Of a stretch of DNA of 64,000 bases, positions 1-8,725 are shown piece by piece. Positions within the stretch are counted from its first letter, which is position 1. Each line of letters opens with the position of its first letter. The stretch is from UBA1952 sp965246765 (GTDB lineage: Bacteria > Bacteroidota > Bacteroidia > Chitinophagales > Chitinophagaceae), in NCBI GenBank assembly GCA_965246765.1, contig CBDFFJ010000008.1, positions 248,001-312,000 of the forward strand, in the 5' to 3' direction. The position numbers and the translations under genes were made by a program. The notes under the pieces were generated by a model. The model was not told the origin of the DNA, made no database searches, and worked only from the letters and a program-made list of their open reading frames with translations.

Positions 1-1
1 C

Positions 2-202
2 AGCGAGGTCAGTTACGAGGCGGAAACGGGGATTGAGATTATGACAGCACAAAGACGTATCCGCATTACCGGCAGAAACCTCACTAAGCTCTATACGCAT
101 CTCGTTGCCTACCGGGTACGCTTCATACGCGCCAACATAGGCGCGGACACAGAGGAAGACGGACTGTTTTTAGAGAAAATCATCATTGAGTCGCTCATGT
201 GA
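2..202 (+). CDS. C-terminal fragment of an unknown protein (5' end outside window)
   Basis: An open frame runs from the left edge to TGA at 200-202 and gives 66 residues with a plausible globular composition. It is rich in Arg and Ile and includes TAQRRIRITGRNL, with the final residues EKIIIESLM. I do not recognise the family. It is the only plus-strand gene in the island part of the window and faces the minus-strand genes that begin at 882. It could be an accessory gene of the integrated element. Confidence 0.5.
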   Translation, partial: SEVSYEAETGIEIMTAQRRIRITGRNLTKLYTHLVAYRVRFIRANIGADTEEDGLFLEKIIIESLM

Positions 203-306
203 TGGCTAAGGAAACAACTGAGAATACTCGAATGAGCTGCCGAATTCAGATGAGTGGCCGCGGCGGCAGATTCCTAGCTAAGTAATTTATCAATGCAGTC
301 CAACGA

Positions 307-882
307 CTATTTAACAAGCGAAGACAGCTGCAACTCTGTATCATCCGTTGAATAGCTCTCTATCGTTAGCGTAGGGCCACCAACCGCGCGATACCGGTAT
401 GTTATTTGGTAATCAGCCCCGCTCGTATAGAATCTTGATTCTTCCTGTGTGGTCTTATCAAGTTTCCAACTTTTTTCAAAAGCCACTAAAATTGCGGCTA
501 ACTGACTACGAGAACCGGAGATTTTCACCCCACAGCACTTGGTGACCATATTTTTGGGATTATCCTCATCCGTTTCTATATGATAGAGAAAACCGACCCG
601 GACTGTGTCTTCCTTAGACACCAAAATCACGTTAAGCGTCTTGTCCTTCGACGAGAAGGTATTCATGACTCCTTTCCTGGGCGTCGCTTCTGCAAAGCCG
701 ATCGCTCCGATCGCTCCGATCGCTCCGATCGCTTTACTAACGACGGCTTGCTGCGAGGGCGTTAGCGCCACCTCATCCTTAGCTACACCACTGGACTTTA
801 TTTTACCTCCGCCTTTGGCAATCGCATCTGAAACGTTAGCCAATGCCGTCACGCAGGCAAACAATACAATTTTTCTGAGCAT
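307..882 (-). CDS. Secreted protein of unknown function with an Ala-Ile-Gly repeat
   Basis: The 191-residue product starts MLRKIVLFACVTALANVSDA, a good Sec signal peptide, so it is probably periplasmic or outer-membrane exposed. After the signal comes a Lys/Gly-rich linker, then a perfect AIG tripeptide repeat near residues 52-62 encoded by four identical 9-bp units. The C-terminal 120 residues look globular, with two adjacent cysteines (TKCCGVKIS). I do not recognise a family. The gene lies in the island, just downstream of the lipoprotein gene at 895-1614 on the same strand with a 12-bp gap, so the genes from 3757 down to 307 may be one transcript. Confidence 0.6.
   Translation of the reverse strand: MLRKIVLFACVTALANVSDAIAKGGGKIKSSGVAKDEVALTPSQQAVVSKAIGAIGAIGAIGFAEATPRKGVMNTFSSKDKTLNVILVSKEDTVRVGFLYHIETDEDNPKNMVTKCCGVKISGSRSQLAAILVAFEKSWKLDKTTQEESRFYTSGADYQITYRYRAVGGPTLTIESYSTDDTELQLSSLVK
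698..733. repeat. Four perfect tandem copies of a 9-bp unit
   Basis: The unit CCGATCGCT is repeated four times without mismatch inside the gene at 307-882. It encodes Ala-Ile-Gly on the minus strand. The unit is a multiple of three, so gain or loss of copies by slippage would change length but not frame. Each copy contains the palindrome CGATCG. Confidence 0.95.
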
Positions 883-894
883 AGATGAAAAATT

Positions 895-1614
895 TTAGTG
901 CAGGCGTAATGTGTCCTGCCGATAAGTGGATGGATTAATGGTGTAGTTAAGCTGGCTATCAACCAGCGTCGTCGTGCCGATGGTCTTTTTGGCTAGCACA
1001 TAGTAACGTCCAGGCAAAGGCTTACGTAAAACCGCCTCACCCCGCGCGCTGGTAATTATGGAGTAGCTGGCCTGTGCGCAATCGCCTGAGCGGAACTGTA
1101 TTAGACTGGTAAACAGACAGACCGTGGTGCCGGTCAAAGGATCACCGGTTGCCGCATCCACGCTTCTGAGCGATACATAGTTACACTTCTGGTAATCGGG
1201 ATGCATAATAAATGCGGAGCTGTCCTGCAAATAGTTCAGAGAGTCAAAAGAGCGCGAATGCGTCAGAGAGGGACTGAAAATGGTATCCGTAACATACTCA
1301 ATAGAATCGGTCACAATCCGGGCACTCAGCCTGTATGTACTGCCGCTATTGATGAAGTCTAGCATAAAGTTCCCTGCCGAGTCGCTCAACTTTTTATAGA
1401 GGTAGTCATTCGTGGCCGGATTTGGATAGAGATAGACCTCTGCCTTTTTACCCGGGGGAATTCGGTTAAGGTGATAGACAGGATCGTCAATAAGCAGGTG
1501 ACCGCTCAATGCTTCACGACCGCTCAAGCTGTCTGGTACATGCTTCGTACACGAGCCTACTGCGGCGACCAGAGCCGCAAATAGAAATACATGGGCAAAA
1601 CGATGGGTGTGCAT
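895..1614 (-). CDS. Lipoprotein of unknown function
   Basis: I place the start at ATG 1612-1614 (MHTHRFAHVFLF), not at the upstream candidate at 1665, because this gives a proper signal sequence and avoids overlap with the gene upstream, which ends at 1619. The 239-residue product has a lipobox ending VGSC near residue 22, so it is predicted to be a lipoprotein. The body is beta-rich: residues around PGKKAEVYLYPNP and a final LPGRYYVLAKKT segment resemble the Ig-like or carboxypeptidase-regulatory folds often seen in Bacteroidota surface proteins. That fold is an inference. It sits between two other secreted unknowns in the island, probably co-transcribed. Confidence 0.6.
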   Translation of the reverse strand: MHTHRFAHVFLFAALVAAVGSCTKHVPDSLSGREALSGHLLIDDPVYHLNRIPPGKKAEVYLYPNPATNDYLYKKLSDSAGNFMLDFINSGSTYRLSARIVTDSIEYVTDTIFSPSLTHSRSFDSLNYLQDSSAFIMHPDYQKCNYVSLRSVDAATGDPLTGTTVCLFTSLIQFRSGDCAQASYSIITSARGEAVLRKPLPGRYYVLAKKTIGTTTLVDSQLNYTINPSTYRQDTLRLH

Positions 1615-1618
1615 AGAA

Positions 1619-3757
1619 TTAAAGCTTGAGCATAGAAGTGAAAATTCGGGTGATGAGCGAAGCATCCATCAATATGTTGACCGTCGCCCCCTTGCGCATT
1701 TCGTAGGTTTTTTGTTCCGCGACTTCAACACCGTTGACTATCTGGTAGCGGGAATACCGGTATATCTGACCTCCGACACTCACTGCCAGACCAGGGATCA
1801 TATCAAAGCCTATGGAAGGATAGAAAAAGTCCAGTGGGCGATTCAAGTCCAAGCCTGTGTGTATGAAAACATGCCTATGGATCTGTGAGAAGGCTTGGTG
1901 AAAACTGACATCGCTAAAGGTCTGCGGCTGTAGGTAGTATTTCACGCCTACCGAAAAATGCGCATGGTCATCAGAGCGCAGAACGAACTGGTTGTTTTCG
2001 TAGTGGACTTCTGGCGCACTGCCGGTAAGAAAATGGACTGCGCCAGTGAATTGAATTCGCGCAAGGCGATACGTACGCAACTGAAAATCCTTTGCCACAC
2101 TTTTGTTTGTATCCAGCCACAGCTTGTATTGATAAATGTGGCTGTATTGCTGGTCTTTTTGTTCTACAGACTTGGCTTCTGTCTTCACCGCATTGTCTTG
2201 CGGCAACGCGGTCACTGCAATTTTTCTTGCCGGCGGCAAGGTTTGGATTAGCGGTAACACCATCGCATCTGTGGCATCGGCTATTCCTATCGCTTGCAGG
2301 AGTATTTCTAATGGGTTGAAAACTTTGGCTGTAGCAGAACCGGGGGGATTCGTCGGGGCGTCTATTGCATCCTTGCTGGAGTTTGCGGAATTCGGATCAG
2401 AGGTTTTGGGTGCTTTGTAGTTTGCAAATTCAAACGGCGACGGCGACCCCGATCCTAGCTTCAATGCATCTAGTAACGGTGTAATAATTCTGTTGAACTG
2501 CAGATCGTCCACTTTAATCGCAGAGTCTTTTATCTCTATCCCCAACTTTTTGCCCTGAGGAATATTGTAGACATATAAGGCGACAGACTCTTTGTTTAAG
2601 ATTTCTGCCTTTGTAATATTCTGATTGTAGAGCCGAAAATTGTCTGACGCGTTACGTATGATCTGATAATCTGCTTGGTCAGGCACGGCGATGTTTGCAA
2701 TTGCACTGTATGGTGTAAACCCACGTTGCATAGCAGCAGACGCTCGCATTTGCACAGTGTAGCTACGCAACCTTTCCAACTGCTGGCGGTAATTAATAAG
2801 CTGCACGTTTTTATAGTTTCTTATTCGCTCATCCATGGCAAGTGGTAGCGATAGCTGCTTATCAATCTGGCTTATTTGCTGAAGCACATAGATGGTGTCA
2901 GTCAGTCCTAGTGAAAAAAGCGTGTCGCATATGCCCAACGGCGTCAGCGTCAGCTGTCCCTGTACCCATGACCAGTCCGCGAGGTAGTGTATGATTTGAT
3001 CAGTGTTGAGATCATGGGCTTTTTCTTGGTTTGACAGCGCTGTACGCTTGATGTTCAGGACCAAGTCGTAAAGGCGACGGTCGTCTTTTTTGTTATACTC
3101 TTTATAGTGGCCATCGGTAGCTAACATGACAAGCTGTTGCAGCGCCTCTTCTCTTACGCGATAATTGCCGGCACAAAGCGTATTCAGTTCGTTCCAAGTA
3201 TCACGTAGGCGCTCATGCCGAATAGAGTCAGCATTATACACATCCAACAGGGCACCTAGCCGAATATCATAGCTCAAGACCTGATATTGCTTGCCTGGAT
3301 CTAGCGGCAGCATCCCTCCTGGTAGATCCAATGCGTTTAGCGTGCCCACAACACGCTTTCCTTGACGCACTTCAACAACGCTATGACCGCTATTCCGCCT
3401 CATTTGCTGGTTTACAGCATTGAGCATCTTCACTTGAGACGCCTGCACCGGAATCGTGCATCCCGGAAACATCGTTTCAAACATTCTGTTTGAGCGAATC
3501 AGTCCGGAGGGTGAAAGCGTATAGGGCGCAGGGTTTTTATACTGGAATTTCTCAGTTGTAAGTAAAAAGCCACGACTGCCTTGCAAGCTGTCAATGGCAA
3601 GCATTCCCTCTCCATCCATATGCAACTGGTATCCCATAGGAATAGGCGATGCTTTCCTCCATTTGGGTAGCCTTGCTGTCGCACACAAGGACGCAAAGCA
3701 AATGCCGGCAGTCAACAGGGCGATGATGCCCCCGCGTCCTCTTGCAGGATTCTTCAT
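1619..3757 (-). CDS. Large secreted protein of unknown function
   Basis: The 712-residue product begins with a basic N-terminus and a hydrophobic stretch (IIALLTAGICFASLC), so it is probably exported. The middle is helical and charged. A low-complexity Pro/Ser/Asn segment lies around residues 445-475, and the last 130 residues alternate polar and hydrophobic residues in a way that suggests beta strands. I do not recognise a family. It is the first gene of a likely three-gene transcript with the lipoprotein (4-bp gap) and the AIG-repeat protein. The three secreted products may act together, but nothing in the sequence names a function. Confidence 0.6.
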   Translation of the reverse strand: MKNPARGRGGIIALLTAGICFASLCATARLPKWRKASPIPMGYQLHMDGEGMLAIDSLQGSRGFLLTTEKFQYKNPAPYTLSPSGLIRSNRMFETMFPGCTIPVQASQVKMLNAVNQQMRRNSGHSVVEVRQGKRVVGTLNALDLPGGMLPLDPGKQYQVLSYDIRLGALLDVYNADSIRHERLRDTWNELNTLCAGNYRVREEALQQLVMLATDGHYKEYNKKDDRRLYDLVLNIKRTALSNQEKAHDLNTDQIIHYLADWSWVQGQLTLTPLGICDTLFSLGLTDTIYVLQQISQIDKQLSLPLAMDERIRNYKNVQLINYRQQLERLRSYTVQMRASAAMQRGFTPYSAIANIAVPDQADYQIIRNASDNFRLYNQNITKAEILNKESVALYVYNIPQGKKLGIEIKDSAIKVDDLQFNRIITPLLDALKLGSGSPSPFEFANYKAPKTSDPNSANSSKDAIDAPTNPPGSATAKVFNPLEILLQAIGIADATDAMVLPLIQTLPPARKIAVTALPQDNAVKTEAKSVEQKDQQYSHIYQYKLWLDTNKSVAKDFQLRTYRLARIQFTGAVHFLTGSAPEVHYENNQFVLRSDDHAHFSVGVKYYLQPQTFSDVSFHQAFSQIHRHVFIHTGLDLNRPLDFFYPSIGFDMIPGLAVSVGGQIYRYSRYQIVNGVEVAEQKTYEMRKGATVNILMDASLITRIFTSMLKL

Positions 3758-4094
3758 AATCGGTGGGGTATTGTGATTCGGTATTGCTGTGGTAATGATG
3801 ATTACTATGTCCGTAAGCGCCTGCCTCTATTTTCTATCCTAGGCAATTGTCCTCTCAAACGATCTGGTTTGTGATCCTATACGCAGGTCGTTAGCTACAA
3901 TTACTCACGTTCATGACCTGCTTGCTCGCGACAAAGCTCCAACGCTCTATCGCTACCGGTATGCGTATTCTTTCTGTTTCTGATAAGTATTTCTACGCAT
4001 TTCACTTGATTCGGTGGATTTCTTGAATCGCTTGCCTGCTGATTATTTCGGAGAGTGATGGCGGCAAGTGACCAAAATCCAATAGCCAATGGGT
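3758..4094. other. Intergenic stretch, no clear gene
   Basis: This 337-bp stretch separates the secreted-protein genes from the coupling-protein module. A 62-codon minus-strand frame at 3901-4089 begins only with TTG, 5 bp after the upstream stop, and shows no recognisable features, so I do not call it. The region probably holds the promoter of the 3757-to-307 transcript. Confidence 0.4.
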
Positions 4095-5084
4095 TTAGTT
4101 TGCCGATGCCAAGTCAGATTCAATTTTCTGGTGGGTTTTCTCTTGATTCATCCCCTCAATAATGCTGGACAAATCTGGATATTGTTGTGAAATATGCGGC
4201 AGGATGTGAGGCGCCGATTTGATTGTCTCGGCCGCTTGCTGCATGATGCGGCTTGGGGTGCTGGTCCCTGCCGTCTCGTCATTCAACTGTACCATCACTT
4301 TTGCTTCCAAGATGCTATCCCTAAAATCAAGAATCTTACTAAGCCTTGCTGTTTCCTTCCAATTGGCATGAATGGCGACCGCCACCGCAGAGATAAACAG
4401 CCAGATACTGGCAATGCCTGCCATCCAAAAGGCAAGGACGAGAAGAAGCATCGGCTCAAATACGGTATTGGTGAACGCCGAGCGGTCATTGATGAGTTTG
4501 GGAATTTTCCTGCCTTTTCTCTGCTTTCTGGGAACGAGTAGAAGAACAAGAAAAACAAAAGGAATCCCTATCACATTGATCAGTTTGATCAGAAGACCGG
4601 CAATGGGCTCAAAGCGCGATGTGCCATCGTCGAAGGAATGAAGCGCAGTATTTGCCCGGTTCCGCCACCAGATTTTAAACCGATGATACGCACCCATGAA
4701 GAAATAGATCACGAGGAAAATCACCATGCTCTTATCCATCACCCGATCAACCATAGTTACTTCCTGGTCCGTATGGAAAGGATTTATAACGGCTGCAATC
4801 CGCGATATAAACTCTTTGATGCCGTCCCACACCACGGCGACGACATACTGGATGGAGGCAAACATCAACATCAGGAAAAACCCCGCATAGAAGGAGGTCG
4901 CGGTAAACCAACGCTGCCCGAAGTCGCGGCGAAAGAAGACTTCCGCCGGAATGGTAAACCATCCAAGGACAAGCATAACGAAGCTGACCGTGCGCGACGA
5001 CTGTGCCCATTTATTGAATCCCGAAATATCACGGGACTGATCGACACGGTCGCCTGCGGTAACGGGCCGTGGGGTAATTTTCAT
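4095..5084 (-). CDS. Multi-TM protein, probable membrane partner of the coupling ATPase
   Basis: The 329-residue product has about five hydrophobic segments, near residues 31-50, 60-86, 118-134, 163-184 and 208-240, followed by a soluble 90-residue tail with helical character. It begins 3 bp after the stop of the VirD4-like gene and is almost certainly translated from the same message. That ATPase lacks the usual N-terminal TM helices of coupling proteins. A reasonable inference is that this protein supplies the membrane anchor in trans. I do not recognise a named family. Confidence 0.6.
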   Translation of the reverse strand: MKITPRPVTAGDRVDQSRDISGFNKWAQSSRTVSFVMLVLGWFTIPAEVFFRRDFGQRWFTATSFYAGFFLMLMFASIQYVVAVVWDGIKEFISRIAAVINPFHTDQEVTMVDRVMDKSMVIFLVIYFFMGAYHRFKIWWRNRANTALHSFDDGTSRFEPIAGLLIKLINVIGIPFVFLVLLLVPRKQRKGRKIPKLINDRSAFTNTVFEPMLLLVLAFWMAGIASIWLFISAVAVAIHANWKETARLSKILDFRDSILEAKVMVQLNDETAGTSTPSRIMQQAAETIKSAPHILPHISQQYPDLSSIIEGMNQEKTHQKIESDLASAN

Positions 5085-5087
5085 AGG

Positions 5088-6518
5088 TTAGGGTTGTTGA
5101 CCATGTTGTTTGAAACCGACAAGCAGGTGGGTTTTATTATTCTTCCAAATGCGACCGTTTTGGAAAACAATCGCCTCTACCGCATGGTCGTTCGCACTGC
5201 CGCCTTTGCGAAGCTTCGTAAATGTTTGCGGCGGCACATCGTAATCAAAACTTTCGTTCTTACCGCTACTTAGATTGAAGTGATCCGCGCCATAGCTTTC
5301 GCCGGAGGTTTGTCGGGTTTGCCAGCTTTTGCCAATGGTTTCCGCTGCGTTTTCGTTGGTCATCGGGTCGCTGTTCGCATGCCAGATTTTGGTTTGCAGA
5401 TTGCCCATCAGCGAATCGACCCGGTACTTACTTTGCGTACCGCCCATGACCGCATAATAGTTCGGCAGATTCTGGGTGAGATATACGGTACAGGCTCGGG
5501 AGCTACGTGCCGTTGCTTGGAATTGCATGTCATATTCGGTCACGAAATGTTGCGCTTCGTCCACCCAGAGAAAGACGGGCGTCGTGCCATCGGTGACGCT
5601 TCGCCGCTCAGCGGCTTGCTGCCAGAGATATTTATACACGACCTGGGCCGCCCGGCCCGCATCGCCATATTCTTTCACCGGCAGGTGAAGGACAATGATG
5701 ACGCCCCGGTGGGACAGTTCCGGATAAGCAATTTTCCGGCGGTCTTCGGGCTGCTCGGAAAACAACCGACGAAAGGGCCTGCGCAGGAAAATATCCATCA
5801 TGGTTGTCAGGGTGGATACAATGCTCGAGCGTGTTTTATCGGCAAGGCCGGGAAACTCTTCCAGCCAGAAGGACGCGGTGCTGTCAAAATCATATTTGGC
5901 CCAGCGGTCTAACTCTTTTGCATGCCCCTCAAGTAACAATTTCCAGCATAGGCTTTTTGCTTTCCACTCGTCCGTATCCAGCTGCTCTATGCTTCTCGGG
6001 GCTGAGAGAATGACGTCATGAATCAGCGGCACGGACACGGTGCCTCTTGCAATCATGCATAGGTCTATGGTGTTACGCAATAGCTGCTGCATCGCCCGCG
6101 TCCAATAAGGATCTGTATCGCCTTCAATGCTGCGATCTATGGCTTCGTAAACCGTGGTGAAAAGCCGAACCAGATTATCGGTATAACCGGCCCCCTCGCC
6201 CTCCCGCTCTATCTCATATTGCAGGAAGGGAAACACAAAGCTTCCCGACGCATCAAACACCAAAAGCTGATTCGCCCGCCCCGTGTCATTTGCATAGCGT
6301 TTCCAATCGTCCAAGACATCCTTCTTGGCGCATAAGACGAGACCGCCGAACCCGGCGTTTAAAAAGGCGCGGGCCAATGTCTCCCCGCTGCCGCTAGTCT
6401 TTCCTGAGCCAATGCCGCCGAGGATCTGGACGCCTTCACAGGCATTACCGAGGGTGAAAGGCTCTTCCCCATTGAATAAGTAAATGGTTCTATCCAAATG
6501 AAAGTCGGATGCGGACAT
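5088..6518 (-). CDS. VirD4/TraG-like type IV coupling ATPase (soluble form)
   Basis: The 476-residue product carries a Walker A motif GGIGSGKT at residues 34-41 and a Walker B motif VFLWVDEAQ at about 314-323, in the spacing and context (TraM-recognition-like region, TARSSRACTVYLTQ) typical of conjugative coupling proteins. Members of this family recruit DNA or protein substrates to a type IV secretion channel. Classical members carry two N-terminal TM helices. This one starts directly with the ATPase fold and has none, and the adjacent gene encodes a multi-TM protein. The gene order 6972-6535, 6518-5088, 5084-4095 with gaps of 16 and 3 bp looks like an operon. No relaxase is seen nearby. Confidence 0.8.
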   Translation of the reverse strand: MSASDFHLDRTIYLFNGEEPFTLGNACEGVQILGGIGSGKTSGSGETLARAFLNAGFGGLVLCAKKDVLDDWKRYANDTGRANQLLVFDASGSFVFPFLQYEIEREGEGAGYTDNLVRLFTTVYEAIDRSIEGDTDPYWTRAMQQLLRNTIDLCMIARGTVSVPLIHDVILSAPRSIEQLDTDEWKAKSLCWKLLLEGHAKELDRWAKYDFDSTASFWLEEFPGLADKTRSSIVSTLTTMMDIFLRRPFRRLFSEQPEDRRKIAYPELSHRGVIIVLHLPVKEYGDAGRAAQVVYKYLWQQAAERRSVTDGTTPVFLWVDEAQHFVTEYDMQFQATARSSRACTVYLTQNLPNYYAVMGGTQSKYRVDSLMGNLQTKIWHANSDPMTNENAAETIGKSWQTRQTSGESYGADHFNLSSGKNESFDYDVPPQTFTKLRKGGSANDHAVEAIVFQNGRIWKNNKTHLLVGFKQHGQQP

Positions 6519-6534
6519 ATAGGCTCAGTGGTGT

Positions 6535-6972
6535 TTAGCGTCCTTGCGCATATTGCTGCTGGTCTCGGTGTTGTTCTGGTTGGCTAACTTCCTGCGATTG
6601 CCGGGTCAATGCCCTGTCTATGGCATTTTCATTCAGGTAATTATTACCGCCGTTTTGCTCTATCAGCTCAATCCTATCGTATGTCTCCGGGTTAAGGCAG
6701 ACAACTTTGGAGCTATAATTTGCTCTGTTGTTAGGCGTGGGCAAGGGCGCTGAAATCGTATCCACATCCCGCATCGTATCAAAAGGGATCGTCCGCTTCG
6801 CCTCGTCTATGATGCGGGCATTGCTAGCCAAGGAATCGGCATCCGACGGCGAGAGGTCGTCGCGCAGGGAGACCAGCCGGATGTTTCGCCGTGCTTCAGC
6901 CATTACCTGTTCTGCTTTTGCACGCTGCTCCGCATTTATGCGGGAGAGCGCATTTTCCACAGCATTCGCCAT
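6535..6972 (-). CDS. Small helical, Gln-rich protein of the coupling module
   Basis: The 145-residue product starts with a long charged helix (about residues 1-35, coiled-coil-like, rich in Ala, Glu and Arg) and ends in a Gln/Arg-rich disordered tail. There is no signal peptide or TM segment. It is the first gene of the likely operon with the coupling ATPase, 16 bp upstream of it. The 263-bp gap upstream (6973-7235) is AT-rich and probably contains the operon promoter. Function unknown; a DNA-transfer accessory role is only suggested by context. Confidence 0.5.
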   Translation of the reverse strand: MANAVENALSRINAEQRAKAEQVMAEARRNIRLVSLRDDLSPSDADSLASNARIIDEAKRTIPFDTMRDVDTISAPLPTPNNRANYSSKVVCLNPETYDRIELIEQNGGNNYLNENAIDRALTRQSQEVSQPEQHRDQQQYAQGR

Positions 6973-7235
6973 CGTTGTAGGTCAACAATTGCAACTAGGG
7001 ATTCTGTTGCTGCAAATTGTTCATGGCATCAAAAGTGTGATATTTTTATTGAAAACATCCAATATTATTCTTGTTTAATAAAAAGCACTCATCATTTTAG
7101 ATGATGCCATGTTGCTCCATGGTACGGCAGGTGTATTACCGGACAATAGTCTCAGCCTATTGTTCTTGCAGTATTACTTTTTTAATCCGACATAGCAACG
7201 ACGACCAACGATGCCGAGCTTATTATGAATACTGC

Positions 7236-8474
7236 TTAGACGGCTGGTTTTAGTTGCCGTTCCATAATCTGGCTATTGTAATCGTCCAGAACGTTAGACG
7301 GCAACCCTTTCAAATAAATTTCTGTTGTCTTCACGCTTGAATGTCCAAGCATGGCGCTAATGGCGGCAATCGGCACCGTATTCAAGAGTGCTTGGGTAGC
7401 AAACGAGTGACGACTCACATAACTGGTCAGATTGGTTTCAATATCGCATTTGCTGGCAATCAATTTCAGCTTCGTGTTATAACGCTTGCGTGCCCAGCCA
7501 AGTGATTTGGTTTGCGCTTCCAGACTGCCACTGGGAAGGATAGGAAAGACAAAGTCTGAACCGGGATTTGCTTTAAAATAATAATCCAAGATTTCTTGTA
7601 ACGCCGGAAACAGTTTGATGTCGTAAAGCTTAGCGGTTTTATTGCGGCGGTAGTTTACACGACCGTCAATGATATTCTCCTTACGAAGGAACGCCATGTC
7701 TTTGAAATTCATCCCGTACATCATATAGCTGGCGACGAAGTAATTTCTCGCGTTAAACAATATGTCGCCTGGGTTTAGCTTCATGCTGATAATATTCTCT
7801 AACAAGTCAGCATCCAGCGCCCTCTTTTGCGTGGGAACAGTTTTGATTTTGTAGCTTTTGAAAGGGTAAAGTGCCGGGTCTGCTAAGCCGGCTTTGATGC
7901 CACTATTATAAATGGCGCGGATTGTACGCAAGTAAACGGCAAGACCGTTAAGACCATTGCCCTCTTTGGCCAAATGAAATACTTCAAACCGTTTGAGGAA
8001 ATCGTAGCTGATGGCGTTAAACGGTAAATCTTTCTTTCTGGCGAAGGTGGTCAGTACCCGCAAAACGCAGCGGTAGGAAGTAGCGGTGCCAAACCGCTTA
8101 GCAGCCTTCAAATCTGCAATCAGTTCTTCCGCATGATTGAAAAATGACTGACTGTGTTGTTGCCCGATAATGCGCTTCTTCAGGTCAGCAATTGAAAGAC
8201 TCTTCAGCTCTCCCCTCTCGTCCAATTTCATGACGATATCCAAGGCAGTTGCCTTCTTCTTTTGGATGAGATTATTAAGGCGAGACACGGTTTCGCTGCC
8301 TTGAAAGGACTTCTTTACTCTACGCGCAGCTTCATCCCAATCTTCCATTTTGAAACTATAGCCGAGAGCAATAGGAATAGTCCGGTTGTCAAAGCCAACG
8401 CGCATGATAAGGGGGAAAGTCTTGTCCAGCTTGGCTCTGCGGGTGTCAAGGGAGACGACAATAGTAGCGTTCAT
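7236..8474 (-). CDS. Tyrosine recombinase (integrase), CTnDOT-like family
   Basis: The 412-residue product has the Bacteroidota integrase layout: an N-terminal arm-binding domain (about 1-95), a SAM-like core-binding domain (about 105-215) and a catalytic domain. Catalytic box II reads SYVSRHSFAT, followed by LGHSSVKTTEIYL with the His and the nucleophilic Tyr. The first catalytic Arg of the canonical TGLR motif is not present: the aligned stretch is MYGMNFKDMAFL. Loss of that Arg is known for IntDOT-type enzymes. The gene lies 148 bp from a 3' tRNA-Lys fragment, the expected arrangement for an enzyme that integrates into a tRNA gene. Confidence 0.9.
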   Translation of the reverse strand: MNATIVVSLDTRRAKLDKTFPLIMRVGFDNRTIPIALGYSFKMEDWDEAARRVKKSFQGSETVSRLNNLIQKKKATALDIVMKLDERGELKSLSIADLKKRIIGQQHSQSFFNHAEELIADLKAAKRFGTATSYRCVLRVLTTFARKKDLPFNAISYDFLKRFEVFHLAKEGNGLNGLAVYLRTIRAIYNSGIKAGLADPALYPFKSYKIKTVPTQKRALDADLLENIISMKLNPGDILFNARNYFVASYMMYGMNFKDMAFLRKENIIDGRVNYRRNKTAKLYDIKLFPALQEILDYYFKANPGSDFVFPILPSGSLEAQTKSLGWARKRYNTKLKLIASKCDIETNLTSYVSRHSFATQALLNTVPIAAISAMLGHSSVKTTEIYLKGLPSNVLDDYNSQIMERQLKPAV

Positions 8475-8621
8475 GTATCATAAAGCTCGGAACAATTTGC
8501 ACAGCATTTGCACAGAAACCTTGTCTTTTTATGGTTTATGACGGTTCGATGAATTATAGAAACCCGCGCCAATAAAGGCTTTCAGACCATATCGCACCAA
8601 ATGGAACCAGAAATCCGCCGT

Positions 8622-8663
8622 CTCTTAATCAGCGGGTCCAAGGTTCGAGCCCTTGCGGGGACA
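8622..8663 (+). other. tRNA-Lys(CTT) 3' fragment, element attachment site
   Basis: From the anticodon loop (C-T-CTT-A-A, 8622-8628) the sequence continues as a tRNA 3' half: stem TCAGC, variable loop, T arm CAAGG-TTCGAGC-CCTTG (8639-8655), acceptor strand CGGGGAC and discriminator A at 8663. No matching 5' half (a GTCCCCG acceptor strand, D arm) lies upstream, so this is not a functional tRNA. A 3' tRNA copy beside an integrase gene is the signature of an att site created by integration into a tRNA gene. The intact gene should be at the other end of the element, to the left. Confidence 0.85.
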
Positions 8664-8669
8664 CATCAA

Positions 8670-8693
8670 AAAGCCAGGCACTTGCCTGGCTTT
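8670..8693 (+). terminator. Rho-independent terminator of the original tRNA gene
   Basis: A perfect 11-bp stem AAAGCCAGGCA/TGCCTGGCTTT with a 2-nt apex lies 6 bp after the tRNA fragment. It is the natural end of the tRNA transcript and marks chromosomal DNA outside the element. Confidence 0.8.
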
Positions 8694-8725
8694 AGTTTTA
8701 GCAGCGTTTCTGGCACCGGCAGCCA

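Larger units (their letters stand above)
1..8665. mobile_element. Right end of an integrated conjugative-type element or genomic island
   Basis: Everything from the left edge to the tRNA fragment reads as one element. It has a tyrosine integrase at 7236-8474 next to a partial tRNA, a VirD4/TraG-like ATPase at 5088-6518, a multi-TM partner, and unknown secreted proteins whose codons look more A/T-rich than those of the chromosomal genes to the right. The right boundary is the 3' tRNA-Lys fragment at 8622-8663. The left boundary is not in the window. No relaxase, other transfer gene or replication gene is visible, so it could be a mobile element cut by the window or a decayed island. The boundary call rests on the tRNA fragment; the unity of the genes left of 4 kb is inferred. 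Confidence 0.7.

Noticed and set aside
3901..4089. Small minus-strand protein after the multi-TM gene
   Set aside because: Only a TTG start, no recognisable motif, and composition not convincing.
4638..5273. 211-codon plus-strand ORF opposite the coupling module
   Set aside because: Antisense to two well-supported genes and without recognisable features.
8560..8663. Complete tRNA-Lys gene
   Set aside because: No acceptor 5' strand, D arm or paired anticodon stem precedes the fragment; only the 3' half is present.
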